From: Hyunsoonleella ulvae
GTDB lineage: Bacteria; Bacteroidota; Bacteroidia; Flavobacteriales; Flavobacteriaceae
Length of the DNA stretch: 64,000 nt
Direction of reading: 5' to 3'
NCBI RefSeq assembly: GCF_016827605.1
Contig: NZ_JAEPJQ010000009.1
Coordinates: 1 to 64,000, forward strand
Shown here: positions 52,810 through 62,644 of the stretch, piece after piece
How the letters are laid out: every line of letters starts with the position of its first letter
How positions within the stretch are numbered: position 1 is the first letter of the stretch
The notes under the pieces: model-generated
What the model saw: the letters and a program-made list of their open reading frames with translations, nothing else
The model's database searches: none
Told to the model about the DNA's origin: nothing
Made by a program: the position numbers and the translations under genes

Positions 52810-54624
52810 TTAGAATGTTTCAAGTCCGTTAACAACAGGTAAAGTAAGCTTTGTTTTATCTAAATCTATAGTTAATTCTGTACCAGGTTCTGGGTGGAGC
52901 GTATACTCTTTATCACTTGAAAAAATCATCAAACCAATTTGTTGTCCAGCTTTTATAATTTGGTCATCTGGCTGTAAATCAAAACTAACGGAGTAAAATT
53001 TACCGGGTTTTAAAGGTTTGCTTTTGGTCAACGATTTATAGTTTTGGGGATCTGCCCACCCGCGTGTGATAATATTATCTGTTAGTTTAGTACCTCTGCC
53101 ATTATTCCATGGTAAAGAGACTAACCAAACGGATAGATTTACAGCTGGTTTACTACTAGACAGCGTTACTGTAATTTTTGGTACGCCTGATATATGAACA
53201 TCTTTGCTAAGCTTAGGCGTAACATAAAGTAACCTGTGTGTTGTTATTTCTGCTTTTGCCAATGTGTTGCCACTAAAAGAATAATTATCAATTAAGGTTT
53301 CTGTATGTTGCAGCTCAGGAGTTGTTAGTGTTAAACCTCCAGCTTTTGGAGCCCCTGAAGTAAGATGTAGTGTTACGTTTTTAGATTTTGGGTTTGGGTA
53401 ATCTGCATAAGGAGTTGGGTTTTTTACATTATCATTTTCACGAACAATGAATGCTTTGTTTGGTTCATTTTCAATGCCGTTATCAATACCATGTAAGTAA
53501 TGTGTAAACCATTTGTTCATCATAGATATGGGAGGAGGGCCTCCATGTCCGTATTGATGGTAATAAATAGCAGTTTCCAATCCCATTTCCTTAGCCTTTT
53601 TATATATTCTGTAACTATGTTCTGGCATCACATTCCAATCGTTAAACCCGTGAGACATTAACATGGCGGCTTTCATGGGAGCCATATCATTTAAATAATC
53701 TCTTCCAGCCCAAAAATCGTTGTAATCTCCAGTAATCCTGTCCATACCGTTTTTCATTTCGGTATCTCTTACTCTTTTATTGTTTGAGGCGCGTTTTGCT
53801 TCATCGCCACTATGGATATAATCGTATAATACATCAATGTCTTCACCAAGATAACCGCCTGGAGAACGTACTAAACCATTACTTCTATAATAATGATAAT
53901 AGGAAGTGTTTGGTGCTACAGGGATTATAACTTCTAATCCGTCAACTCCAGTAGTTGCAGCAGCAAGCGGTATAGTACCGTTATAGGATGTTCCTGTCAT
54001 ACCCACTTTGCCAGTACTCCAAAAGGCTTTCGCTTCTTCATTACCATAAGGTTCTGTGTAACCTTTAGCACGACCATTTAGCCAGTCGATTACCGCTTTA
54101 GGTGCCAAAGATTCGTTATCGCCACCAACTGTTGGGGAACCCTGAGATAGCCCTGTACCGGGAGATGAGGAATGTACAACAATATAACCTCTTGGCACCC
54201 AGGTTTTAATTTGTGAATTTGATATTATTGGGCGTTTGCCAAGGCGTGTTACTTCAGGGTGTACACGTTCGGGTCCCATTTCTCCCAATTCATGTTTTAC
54301 ATCCCAAAATACACCATCTATATCAGGTGCAACGCCTGCATAATATGGACTCGACTCATAAATTACGGGTAGTTTTAAACCTTCGGTATCGGTTTGGTAG
54401 GGACGTGTTACATCTACATGCATTCTATCTAGTTTGCCATCGCCGTCAGAATCAAATTCTGTTTCAACAAATACATCATGTCTAATCCATTGTTCAGGTG
54501 TATTAAAAGCTTCAACTATTTGAGCTTCTCCATCTTTGAAAACTGGTTTTGATTCTTGAGCTATTACTGTATAAGCTAGAATAAAAGCCAATACACTAAA
54601 ACTGTATCTTGATAAATTTTTCAT
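52810..54624 (-). CDS. CocE/NonD-type Xaa-Pro dipeptidyl-peptidase, secreted
   Basis: An S15-type alpha/beta hydrolase of 604 residues with a signal peptide (about 1-22, ending VIAQE). The nucleophile elbow GMTGTSYNGTIPLAAATTG lies near 213-231. The acid is in HGFNDWNVMP near 330, and the histidine in YYHQYGHGGPPP near 355. A C-terminal jelly-roll domain (about 450-600) is present. It is expected in the periplasm or outside, cleaving proline-containing peptides or esters. It starts one base after the NTF2-like gene ends. Confidence 0.88.
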   Translation of the reverse strand: MKNLSRYSFSVLAFILAYTVIAQESKPVFKDGEAQIVEAFNTPEQWIRHDVFVETEFDSDGDGKLDRMHVDVTRPYQTDTEGLKLPVIYESSPYYAGVAPDIDGVFWDVKHELGEMGPERVHPEVTRLGKRPIISNSQIKTWVPRGYIVVHSSSPGTGLSQGSPTVGGDNESLAPKAVIDWLNGRAKGYTEPYGNEEAKAFWSTGKVGMTGTSYNGTIPLAAATTGVDGLEVIIPVAPNTSYYHYYRSNGLVRSPGGYLGEDIDVLYDYIHSGDEAKRASNNKRVRDTEMKNGMDRITGDYNDFWAGRDYLNDMAPMKAAMLMSHGFNDWNVMPEHSYRIYKKAKEMGLETAIYYHQYGHGGPPPISMMNKWFTHYLHGIDNGIENEPNKAFIVRENDNVKNPTPYADYPNPKSKNVTLHLTSGAPKAGGLTLTTPELQHTETLIDNYSFSGNTLAKAEITTHRLLYVTPKLSKDVHISGVPKITVTLSSSKPAVNLSVWLVSLPWNNGRGTKLTDNIITRGWADPQNYKSLTKSKPLKPGKFYSVSFDLQPDDQIIKAGQQIGLMIFSSDKEYTLHPEPGTELTIDLDKTKLTLPVVNGLETF

Positions 54625-54625
54625 A

Positions 54626-55171
54626 TTACTTCTTTATTGGAAGGTATTTTTTAGGAATTAAATTGTCTTCAGTTTCTTGAGCCCAAAAAATGTTTGCAAT
54701 CCACCAACGGTTTTCATCGTTTATAAGCTGAATGCTATTTATACCACGCATAAAGGGTTCCTTGTCATCTTTACTATGATAGCATTCGTAAGTGCTAAAC
54801 ACATGGGCTATATTTCCAAAGGTATTTACTTTTCTATTGATTTCTTTTTCAATAAAACCATTCATTTTTAACCACTTTTTAGAATTGTTAATGTAATCTT
54901 GAGGGGTTAAATACTTGGCTTTATATACATCATCCTGATTCATGCCAGTAGGAATTAATTTTGCCCCCGGATAGAACAAAAATTTAAATTGTTTCCAATT
55001 GCGTTCTTCTTCCTTTTCAGCAGAAATAACTTGGTAAAGTGTTTTTATGGTTTTATCAAGTGTGCGTACTTTAGAACTGTCTATTACAAATTCTTTTTTT
55101 TCAGATGTTTTCTGTGCTTGTATTGCAATTGTAAAACAGCACAATGAAACTACTATTAATACTTTTTTCAT
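54626..55171 (-). CDS. Secreted NTF2/SnoaL-like protein
   Basis: A 181-residue protein with a signal peptide (1-19, ending AIQAQ) and an NTF2-like fold suggested by YPGAKLIPTGM, NTFGNIAHVFSTYECYHS and MRGINSIQLINDENRWWIANIFWAQE, the typical conical-barrel strands. The last segment carries the WW pair of the family. Binding partner unknown. It is co-transcribed with the S15 peptidase, which it precedes by 1 bp. Confidence 0.72.
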   Translation of the reverse strand: MKKVLIVVSLCCFTIAIQAQKTSEKKEFVIDSSKVRTLDKTIKTLYQVISAEKEEERNWKQFKFLFYPGAKLIPTGMNQDDVYKAKYLTPQDYINNSKKWLKMNGFIEKEINRKVNTFGNIAHVFSTYECYHSKDDKEPFMRGINSIQLINDENRWWIANIFWAQETEDNLIPKKYLPIKK

Positions 55172-55337
55172 CTTTTAGTCTATATGAAATACGATGCAAA
55201 ATAATGAATTACTTACCCACAAAAGGTTAACGCCATCATAAAATTATTGTACTAAAAAGTTCTTGTGGATTCAGATAAGGTAAATTCGTAATGATAGTGT
55301 AGTAATGTTGAATTTAATGCATTAAAATGGTAAATGC

Positions 55338-55796
55338 TTACTTGTATATTTTTTTAATTCTATCAAGGTTACGCTTATTGTCACGATCTTTTATGGTTTC
55401 ACGTTTATCGTATAGTTTTTTTCCTCGGGCTAGGGCAATATCGAGTTTAGCTAAGCCTTTATCATTAATAAATAAACGTAATGGTATAATGGTGAGCCCA
55501 GAGTTTTTAACTTCTTTTTCTAGTTTTTTTAGCTCACGCTTATTTAAAAGTAGTTTTCTTGTAGCTTTAGGTTTATGGTTATAGTAGTTGCCAAAGGCAT
55601 ACTCTTCAACAGTCATGTTTACTACAAAAAGTTCTCCACGCTCATTAAACTCACAGAAACTTTCTGCAATAGAAGCCTTGCCACTTCTTATAGATTTTAT
55701 TTCGGTACCGGTTAACACAATGCCAGCAGTATATTTATCCAATATCTCATATTGAAAACGTGCTTTTCTATTCAGTATGTTTACCGTTTTTTGCAT
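55338..55796 (-). CDS. smpB: SsrA-binding protein
   Basis: SmpB binds tmRNA and is essential for trans-translation of stalled ribosomes. MQKTVNILNRKARFQYEILDKY and the RNA-binding TGTEIKSIRSGKASIAESFCEF core and ARGKKLYDKRETIKDRD tail are family signatures. The product has 152 residues, the usual length. An upstream in-frame start at 55829 would add 11 residues but lies within the promoter, so I chose 55796. A tmRNA gene is not in this window. Confidence 0.96.
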   Translation of the reverse strand: MQKTVNILNRKARFQYEILDKYTAGIVLTGTEIKSIRSGKASIAESFCEFNERGELFVVNMTVEEYAFGNYYNHKPKATRKLLLNKRELKKLEKEVKNSGLTIIPLRLFINDKGLAKLDIALARGKKLYDKRETIKDRDNKRNLDRIKKIYK

Positions 55797-55801
55797 GGGA
55801 G

Positions 55802-55829
55802 CAAAACTACATAAATTCCCGTAAAGCAA
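55802..55829 (-). promoter_or_regulatory. Promoter of smpB, probably giving a very short leader
   Basis: On the minus strand TTG (55829-55827), 17 bases, then TAGTTTTG (55809-55802) match TTTG-N17-20-TAnnTTTG. The -7 box ends 5 bp before the ATG, so the transcript would start at or next to the start codon. Confidence 0.6.
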
Positions 55830-55967
55830 GCCCGTTAATGTATTACTTTATATTATAAACCTCTAAATCAGGGTAAGGGTTGAGATGTAAAAAACGTTAA
55901 ATAAAGACTAATCGTTTTTTTAATCCATGTAAATGCTAGTATTTTAGCATAATAGCGTTTATTTAAT

Positions 55968-57566
55968 ATGAAGAGATTTTTACAAGTAATTGTTTTGGCT
56001 ACAATTGTGTCATCCTGTGCAAGTATTAAAAAGCACAACGTACAGATTACCAAATTACATGCGGTTGATGATTTAAAAGAAGATGTAGATAAATTGTATC
56101 ATCAATTAAAAAAGCATCATCCAAAGTTATATCAATACACACCAAAAGACATCATGGAATTTAAATTTGATAGCTTAAAAACATCTATCAAAATACCCAT
56201 GAACTCTCGTGATTTTTATAAAAAACTAGCTCCAGTTTTAACTAATGTTAGGCAAGGACATGTATCCATCCGTCCACAAGGGAAGCAGTTTACAAGAAAA
56301 GAACGTAAGGTTTTAAAAGAGAAGAAATTTGAGTTTTACGATTTGGATTTTGATTACAGAGATAGCAAGCTTTATGTTAAACGTACTATTGGTAAAGATT
56401 CAACTTTTGTCGGAGCAGAAGTTTTAAATATAGCAGGAGAATCTGCACCAGAATTAGTTGAAACGTATAAAACACGTTTTGCTTCAGATGGATTTAATAC
56501 CACACTTTTTGATAGGTTTGTAAGCAAAGGTTTTAAGGCTTTTTATGTAAGGGATAAAGGGTTTTTAGATAGCTTGAAAGTGACGTTTAAAACCAAAGAT
56601 TCTACCTTTTCTAAGGTATTTAAGCGTGTACCAAAAAAGAAAAAGAAAAATACAGATTCTACATCGACGCAAAAAGATAGTATCAAAGTACCTAAACCTA
56701 AAAAGCTCACTAAGCAGGAAAAGGATAGTTTAAAAGCAGCTGCTAAAAAAAGAAAAGCATTCAATAAAAAACATGGGTACATTGCAAGAACAAAGGAGTA
56801 TACCAGAAATTTTAAGTTTATTGGAGAAGATAGCACTGTTGCTTACATGAAAATACGAGGATTTTCAAATGGGAATTACAAGAAGTTTTACGAGGAGAGT
56901 TTTAAAAAAATAGATTCAGCTAGGGCAAAACACTTCATTTTAGATTTGCGTGATAATGGTGGCGGGCGTATTGCAGAAATAGAGCGTTTATATTCTTACT
57001 TAACCGATAAGGAATTTCAATTTATTACAGAAAGTGAAGTAAATAGTAGACTTCCTGTTTTAAAATCAATAATGAGTAATACTACGCCAACGGGGCTTAA
57101 GGTACTATCTGGTGTATTCTCTCCTATTTTAATTGTACAGAACCTACTTAGGGTAAAAAAGAAAGATGATAAATTGTATTATAAATTTAAATATGCTAAA
57201 CCAGAAGAACCCAACCCATTAAACTTTAAAGGAAAAGTATATGTGTTAATTAATGGTAATTCATTTTCTGCCTCTTCCATAATTTCAACAAATTTACATG
57301 CTACAAAACGAGCTACTTTTGTAGGAGAGGAAACAGGTGGGGCATATAATGGTACCGTAGCAGGGTTTTACAAACTCTACGAATTACCCAACTCTAAATT
57401 GATTGCTAGAATTGGGTTAATGCAAATTGAAGCGCCTTATAAACAGAATCCCGATGGTTATGGCATAAAACCAGATATTGAAATCTTACCTACAGTTGAA
57501 GATGTGCAACAGCAGAAAGATCCTGAATTGGATTGGATACTTCAAGATATAGAAAAAAATAGGTAG
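55968..57566 (+). CDS. S41-family C-terminal-processing-type peptidase, lipoprotein
   Basis: A 532-residue secreted peptidase. The lipoprotein signal ends TIVSSC (Cys17). The S41 core has FILDLRDNGGGRIAEIERLY (about 325-344) and GNSFSASSIISTNLHATKRATFVGEETGG (about 430-458), with Ser436 the likely nucleophile. A lysine- and aspartate-rich insert of about 60 residues (around 220-275, with a run of five Lys) interrupts the middle and is unlike standard tail proteases. The role, probably processing of envelope proteins, is inferred. The gene is transcribed alone and followed by the lpdA gene. Confidence 0.85.
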   Translation: MKRFLQVIVLATIVSSCASIKKHNVQITKLHAVDDLKEDVDKLYHQLKKHHPKLYQYTPKDIMEFKFDSLKTSIKIPMNSRDFYKKLAPVLTNVRQGHVSIRPQGKQFTRKERKVLKEKKFEFYDLDFDYRDSKLYVKRTIGKDSTFVGAEVLNIAGESAPELVETYKTRFASDGFNTTLFDRFVSKGFKAFYVRDKGFLDSLKVTFKTKDSTFSKVFKRVPKKKKKNTDSTSTQKDSIKVPKPKKLTKQEKDSLKAAAKKRKAFNKKHGYIARTKEYTRNFKFIGEDSTVAYMKIRGFSNGNYKKFYEESFKKIDSARAKHFILDLRDNGGGRIAEIERLYSYLTDKEFQFITESEVNSRLPVLKSIMSNTTPTGLKVLSGVFSPILIVQNLLRVKKKDDKLYYKFKYAKPEEPNPLNFKGKVYVLINGNSFSASSIISTNLHATKRATFVGEETGGAYNGTVAGFYKLYELPNSKLIARIGLMQIEAPYKQNPDGYGIKPDIEILPTVEDVQQQKDPELDWILQDIEKNR

Positions 57567-57673
57567 ATAGTAACTGTCATTGTGTTTTTGTTAAAATATG
57601 AGATGAAAATTTAACGTATCGTATTTCTACTTTGATAACACCTTTTTTTTATGGTGTAAATGTAAAACATTCG

Positions 57674-57681
57674 TATTTTTG
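57674..57681 (+). promoter_or_regulatory. Putative -7 element of lpdA
   Basis: TATTTTTG matches TAnnTTTG 35 bp before the ATG. No clear -33 is seen at usual spacing. Confidence 0.4.
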
Positions 57682-57715
57682 ATATCCGTTTTAAATTAAT
57701 ATTCAAAAAATTTTT

Positions 57716-59116
57716 ATGAATTCATATGATGTAGCCGTAATAGGTTCAGGACCAGGAGGGTATGTGGCAGCGATTCGTTGCGCACAATTAGGCATGAAAA
57801 CTGCAATTATCGAAAAATACAGTACACTTGGTGGTACTTGTTTAAATGTAGGTTGTATACCTAGTAAGGCGCTTTTAGATTCTTCGCACCACTACGAAGA
57901 CGCTATTAAACATTTTGAGGAACACGGTATTGAAATTCCTGGAGACGTAAAAGTGAATTTAGAAAAGATGATTGCACGAAAGCAGTCTGTAGTAGATCAA
58001 ACTACTGGAGGTATTGATTTCTTAATGAAGAAGAATGAGATTGATGTGTATCACGGTTTAGGGAGTTTTAAAGATGCTACCCATATTAAGATAGAGGGCG
58101 AGGAAACCACTGAGATTGAAGCTAAAAAAACAATTATAGCTACAGGGAGTAAGCCGTCTACATTACCATTTATTGAAATTGATAAGGAGCGTATCATTAC
58201 ATCAACAGAAGCTTTAAAACTTAAAGAAATTCCAAAACATCTTATTATCATTGGTGGAGGTGTAATAGGATTAGAATTAGGGCAAGTATATAAAAGACTT
58301 GGTGCTGAAGTTACTGTAGTTGAGTATATGGATAGAATAATTCCAACTATGGATGCAGGACTTTCTAAGGAATTGAATAAAGTATTCAAGAAGGCAAAAT
58401 TCAAAATGCAAGTGTCTCACAAGGTAAAATCTGTGGAGCGCAAGGGCGATGAGGTTATTGTAAAAGCAGATAATAAAAAAGGAGAAGAAGTAGAATTTAA
58501 AGGCGATTACTGTTTGGTTTCTGTTGGACGTCGTCCATACACAAGTGGATTAAATGCTGAAGCTGCAGGTGTGAAGTTGGATGATAGAGGTAGAGTAGAG
58601 GTAGATGCCCATTTACAAACATCCGCATCTAATATTTACGCCATTGGCGATGTAGTTAAAGGCGCCATGTTAGCACATAAGGCAGAAGAAGAAGGTGTGT
58701 TTGTAGCTGAAACCATTGCAGGACAAAAACCACATATAGATTATAATTTAATTCCTGGAGTAGTATATACATGGCCAGAAGTAGCAGCTGTTGGAAAAAC
58801 AGAGGAGGAACTTAAAGAAGCAGGTATTGCTTATAAATCAGGTTCTTTCCCAATGCGAGCCTTAGGTAGAAGTCGTGCTAGTATGGATTTAGATGGGTTT
58901 GTAAAGATTTTAGCAGATAAAACTACTGATGAAATTTTAGGGGTACACATGATAGGTGCCAGAGCTGCAGATATGATAGCAGAAGCAGTAGTAGCTATGG
59001 AATATCGTGCTAGTGCTGAAGACATATCTCGTATGTCTCATGCGCATCCAACGTTTACTGAAGCCATTAAAGAAGCAGCTTTAGCAGCTACTGAAGATAG
59101 GGCGTTGCATATATAA
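57716..59116 (+). CDS. lpdA: Dihydrolipoyl dehydrogenase (E3)
   Basis: A flavoprotein that re-oxidises lipoamide in pyruvate and 2-oxoglutarate dehydrogenase complexes and in glycine cleavage. The FAD site GSGPGGYVAAI is at residues 10-20, the redox pair C42 and C47 in GGTCLNVGCIPSK, the NAD site LIIIGGGVIGLELGQVYKRLGAEVTVVE near 175-202, and the interface histidine in HAHPTFTEAIKEA near 441-453. The 466 residues are the usual length. No E1 or E2 gene is next to it, so it is the shared E3 copy or one of several. Confidence 0.96.
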   Translation: MNSYDVAVIGSGPGGYVAAIRCAQLGMKTAIIEKYSTLGGTCLNVGCIPSKALLDSSHHYEDAIKHFEEHGIEIPGDVKVNLEKMIARKQSVVDQTTGGIDFLMKKNEIDVYHGLGSFKDATHIKIEGEETTEIEAKKTIIATGSKPSTLPFIEIDKERIITSTEALKLKEIPKHLIIIGGGVIGLELGQVYKRLGAEVTVVEYMDRIIPTMDAGLSKELNKVFKKAKFKMQVSHKVKSVERKGDEVIVKADNKKGEEVEFKGDYCLVSVGRRPYTSGLNAEAAGVKLDDRGRVEVDAHLQTSASNIYAIGDVVKGAMLAHKAEEEGVFVAETIAGQKPHIDYNLIPGVVYTWPEVAAVGKTEEELKEAGIAYKSGSFPMRALGRSRASMDLDGFVKILADKTTDEILGVHMIGARAADMIAEAVVAMEYRASAEDISRMSHAHPTFTEAIKEAALAATEDRALHI

Positions 59117-59140
59117 AGTTGTTTACAATTTTGATTTATA

Positions 59141-59170
59141 AAGACGAACTAAATTTAGTTCGTCTTTTTT
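59141..59170 (+). terminator. Intrinsic terminator of lpdA
   Basis: AAGACGAACTAAA and TTTAGTTCGTCTT pair perfectly, followed by a T tract, 25 bp past the stop. Confidence 0.9.
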
Positions 59171-59217
59171 TGTTTAATAATTTAACATTTTATTCAAACA
59201 AAATAAATGTTATTGTG

Positions 59218-59225
59218 TAATTTTG
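59218..59225 (+). promoter_or_regulatory. Putative -7 element of the TonB receptor/DUF4249 unit
   Basis: TAATTTTG matches TAnnTTTG 19 bp before the receptor ATG. Confidence 0.4.
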
Positions 59226-59243
59226 TGACTTATAAATTGTTTT

Positions 59244-61622
59244 ATGGTGTACCCAAAACTATTGTGTTTTCAAATCGTACTGTTATTTTCAGTATTACTC
59301 TCAGCTCAAAATAAGCATACCGTTAGTGGTACAATTACAGATGTTTCAAATGGGGAAACGCTTTTTGGTGCTTCGGTATTTTTAGAAGGTACAACAATAG
59401 GGACAATAACAAATGAGTATGGATTTTATTCTATAACGGCAGAAGCAGGCGAATATAATCTCATAGTATCTTATGTGGGGTATGCCACTTCTAATAAGAA
59501 AATCAATTTAAACAACAATCAAAGTATAGATTTTGAAATAGCAGAAGCTTCAACAGAATTAGAAGAAGTGCTTATTGTGGCTGAGGAATCAGAGCGTCTT
59601 GATATTAAGTCGCCGCAGATGAGTGTTTCTAAACTAAAAGTAAGTACTATTAAGCAGATGCCAGTGGTTTTGGGAGAGGTAGACATTATAAAATCTATAC
59701 AATTGTTACCAGGAGTTACAAGTGGTGCTGAAGGTTCTGCAGGATTTAATGTACGAGGAGGAGCTGCCGATCAAAATTTGGTGCTTTTAGATGAAGCAAT
59801 CATATACAACACCTCACATTTATTTGGATTCTTCTCGGTGTTTAACGCAGATGCTATAAAAGATGTAAAACTTTATAAGGGAGGTATTCCGGCACGTTTT
59901 GGTGGCCGTGTGTCCTCTGTCTTGGATGTGCGTCAAAAAGATGGCAATAGTAAGAATTTTGAGCTTAATGGAGGTATTGGTTTAATATCTAGTAGGCTTT
60001 CAGCCGAAGGCCCTGTATTTAATGACAAAGGCTCTTTTTTAGTAGCGGGCAGAGGATCTTATGCACATTTGTTTCTGCAAGCCTCTGGAGAAGATAATTC
60101 AGCCTATTTTTATGATTTAAATTTAAAAACAAATTACAATATCGATAAAAAAAATAAGTTGTTTTTATCAGGTTATTTCGGGAGGGATGAATTCAATTTT
60201 GGAGCTAATTTTAATAGTGGTTATGGTAATGCTTCAGGTAATTTAAGGTGGAACCATATTTTTAGTGACAAAGTGTTTTCCAACTTATCATTTGTATATA
60301 GTGACTACGATTATATACTAGATTTTAAATCTTTTGAGTTTGATTGGATTTCAGAAATTACCAATTATAATATCAAGTACGATATAAGTTACTATCAAAG
60401 TAATGATTTGCAACTAGATTTTGGTTTTAGTGCCATTTACTATGATTTTAACCCAGGAGAAATTAACCCTACTTCAGAGACCTCATCAATTAACCCTCTG
60501 CTACTAGACCAAAAACGAGCCTTTGAAAATGGAATATACGCAAGTGCGGAATACAAGTTTTCAGATAAATTAACAGTTACTGCAGGTTTACGCTATAGTT
60601 ATTTTATAAGGCAAGGTGGACAACCTTTAACAGAATATGAAAATGGATTGCCAATTGTTTACAACCAAGCTCTTGGTGTATACGAAGAAGGGAATGCAAT
60701 AGGAGAAACGAATTTTGCAAGGAATGAGACTATAAAAACCTTTGGAAACTTAGAGCCTCGTTTAGCTTTAGCGTATCAATTAAACGAAACATCGTCGGTT
60801 AAAGCTGGGTACAGCCATACAGCACAATACATACATTTATTATCTAACACGTTATCCGTTACCCCGCTGGATGTTTGGACACCAAGTGGACGTTTTATAA
60901 AACCACAACTGTCAGATCAATATGCCATTGGGTATTTTAAGAACTTTAACGATAAAGAATACTCATTAGAGGTGGAGGCCTATTATAAAACCGTGGATAA
61001 CAGAATCGATTATGTTGATGGCTCAGATTTAATTGGACAAAATACGATAGAGACTGAAATTTTAAATGGAGAATTAAGGGCTTATGGTCTAGAGTTTCTT
61101 GTAAGAAAAACAAAAGGGGATTTTAAAGGATGGTTGGCTTACACGATCTCAAAAGCAGAACAACGAACTCCTGGAGGTGCTGCCGGCGGACCTGGAATTA
61201 ATAATGGTAATTGGTATTATGCTGCTCAAGATAGAACACATGATGTATCTATAACAGGGAGCTATAAATTAAATGATAAATGGAATTTTGGTGCCAATTT
61301 AATTTATCAAACAGGACGTCCAGTAACCTATCCAGATGGTCAATATACTTATGAAGGTTTAAATATTGCAAATTTTTCAGATAGAAACGCAAGTAGGCTA
61401 ACCGATTACCATCGTATTGATGTTTCGGCTACTTACAAACCAAATAGAAAACCAGATAAAAGATGGAAAGGCGAGTGGGTGTTTGGTATTTATAACATCT
61501 ATAATCGCAGAAATGCAGCTTCAATTTCCTTTGGACAAAATAGAGAAACTGGTGCTAATGAGGCTACTAGAACCGCTATTTTTGGTGTAGTGCCTTCAGT
61601 ATCATATAATTTTAAATTTTAA
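59244..61622 (+). CDS. TonB-dependent receptor with carboxypeptidase-regulatory domain
   Basis: An outer-membrane transporter of 792 residues. The signal peptide (1-20, ending LLSAQ) is followed by a carboxypeptidase-regulatory-like domain (about 25-105, TVSGTITDVSNGETLFGASVF), a plug (about 125-230, GEVDIIKSIQLLPGVTSGAEGSAGFNVRGGAADQNLVLLD) and the barrel, ending SYNFKF. Such receptors with a DUF4249 lipoprotein are a recurrent Bacteroidota pair, often in iron or signal-coupled uptake. Here the lipoprotein gene follows after 3 bp. The ligand is not identifiable from sequence. Confidence 0.88.
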   Translation: MVYPKLLCFQIVLLFSVLLSAQNKHTVSGTITDVSNGETLFGASVFLEGTTIGTITNEYGFYSITAEAGEYNLIVSYVGYATSNKKINLNNNQSIDFEIAEASTELEEVLIVAEESERLDIKSPQMSVSKLKVSTIKQMPVVLGEVDIIKSIQLLPGVTSGAEGSAGFNVRGGAADQNLVLLDEAIIYNTSHLFGFFSVFNADAIKDVKLYKGGIPARFGGRVSSVLDVRQKDGNSKNFELNGGIGLISSRLSAEGPVFNDKGSFLVAGRGSYAHLFLQASGEDNSAYFYDLNLKTNYNIDKKNKLFLSGYFGRDEFNFGANFNSGYGNASGNLRWNHIFSDKVFSNLSFVYSDYDYILDFKSFEFDWISEITNYNIKYDISYYQSNDLQLDFGFSAIYYDFNPGEINPTSETSSINPLLLDQKRAFENGIYASAEYKFSDKLTVTAGLRYSYFIRQGGQPLTEYENGLPIVYNQALGVYEEGNAIGETNFARNETIKTFGNLEPRLALAYQLNETSSVKAGYSHTAQYIHLLSNTLSVTPLDVWTPSGRFIKPQLSDQYAIGYFKNFNDKEYSLEVEAYYKTVDNRIDYVDGSDLIGQNTIETEILNGELRAYGLEFLVRKTKGDFKGWLAYTISKAEQRTPGGAAGGPGINNGNWYYAAQDRTHDVSITGSYKLNDKWNFGANLIYQTGRPVTYPDGQYTYEGLNIANFSDRNASRLTDYHRIDVSATYKPNRKPDKRWKGEWVFGIYNIYNRRNAASISFGQNRETGANEATRTAIFGVVPSVSYNFKF

Positions 61623-61625
61623 ATC

Positions 61626-62471
61626 ATGAAGCATTCAATATTTAAAATAGTAGTCTTTATTCTAATTTGTACATTTTCTTGTACTGATGTTGTTGATGTT
61701 GATGTGCCAGAGGCACCACCTAGATTAGTTGTAGAAGCTTCGATAGATTGGGAAAAAAATACGCAGGGTAATGAGCAATTTATCAAAATAAGCACGTCTA
61801 CCCCTTTTTTTGATAACCTTAGCAATACAGCTGTAACAAATGCTTCAGTTAGTGTTACAAATACTACTACTAATGAAGAGTTTCAATTTACACACCAAGG
61901 TAATGGTATTTACGGAACATCAACTTTTGTACCTGTACTGAATCAAACTTATACTTTGGAGATCAATCACGAAGGAGAGACTTATGTCGCAGAAGAAACC
62001 ATGACACCGGTTGTGGACATTGATGAGATAAGTCAAGCAAGAATAGGAGGTTTTAACGATGAAGCCTTGGAAGTTGATATTTATTTTAATGACCCACCAG
62101 GAGAGGAGAATTTTTATTTATTCAGGTTTGAAGAAGAAGGAGATTTATTGCCCGAATTATTAGCTATTCCAGATGAGTTTACAGATGGTAATAGAATGAA
62201 AGTCTTTTTTGAAAAAGAAGAGGATGAAGATTTGGGCTTTGAAGAGTTTGAGCAAGGGGATGTTGCTCATATTAAATTTCATGGCATTTCTAAACAATAC
62301 TTTAACTACATAGACTTGTTGATAGATCAATACGAAAATGCAGAAAACCCATTTGGAACCGTTCCAGCAAGGCTAAAAGGTAATGTTCTTAACCCTTCCA
62401 ATCCAGATAATTACGCTTTCGGATATTTTAGATTAGTGCAAGTAGTAGAGGAAACTTATATATTTCAGTAA
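61626..62471 (+). CDS. DUF4249-type lipoprotein
   Basis: A 281-residue lipoprotein. The signal ends ICTFSC, with the lipidated Cys at residue 19 and acidic residues after it (TDVVDVDVP). The DUF4249 features ASIDWEKNTQGNEQFIKISTSTPFFDN and NGIYGTSTFVPVLNQTYTLEI are visible. It begins 3 bp after the TonB receptor and must be co-transcribed; partners of this type lie on the outer membrane surface near the receptor. Confidence 0.82.
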   Translation: MKHSIFKIVVFILICTFSCTDVVDVDVPEAPPRLVVEASIDWEKNTQGNEQFIKISTSTPFFDNLSNTAVTNASVSVTNTTTNEEFQFTHQGNGIYGTSTFVPVLNQTYTLEINHEGETYVAEETMTPVVDIDEISQARIGGFNDEALEVDIYFNDPPGEENFYLFRFEEEGDLLPELLAIPDEFTDGNRMKVFFEKEEDEDLGFEEFEQGDVAHIKFHGISKQYFNYIDLLIDQYENAENPFGTVPARLKGNVLNPSNPDNYAFGYFRLVQVVEETYIFQ

Positions 62472-62644
62472 AATTTATAGTATTTATATAACAGGTTTTA
62501 CTTAATTTTTTAGTATGGAAAACGTATGTTTTAATGAGGTTTTTTTTACATGAAATTTTTTTTTCTTTTTTTTGCGGGGCGAGTGACTTTTTAAAAATAC
62601 AGGGGTCATAAGAATGTCAACTATTATTTAGCTATAAAGCTATT

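Noticed and set aside
55797-55829. Longer N-terminus of SmpB
   Set aside because: The extension is read through the promoter, and SmpB family members start at MQKTVN-like sequence.
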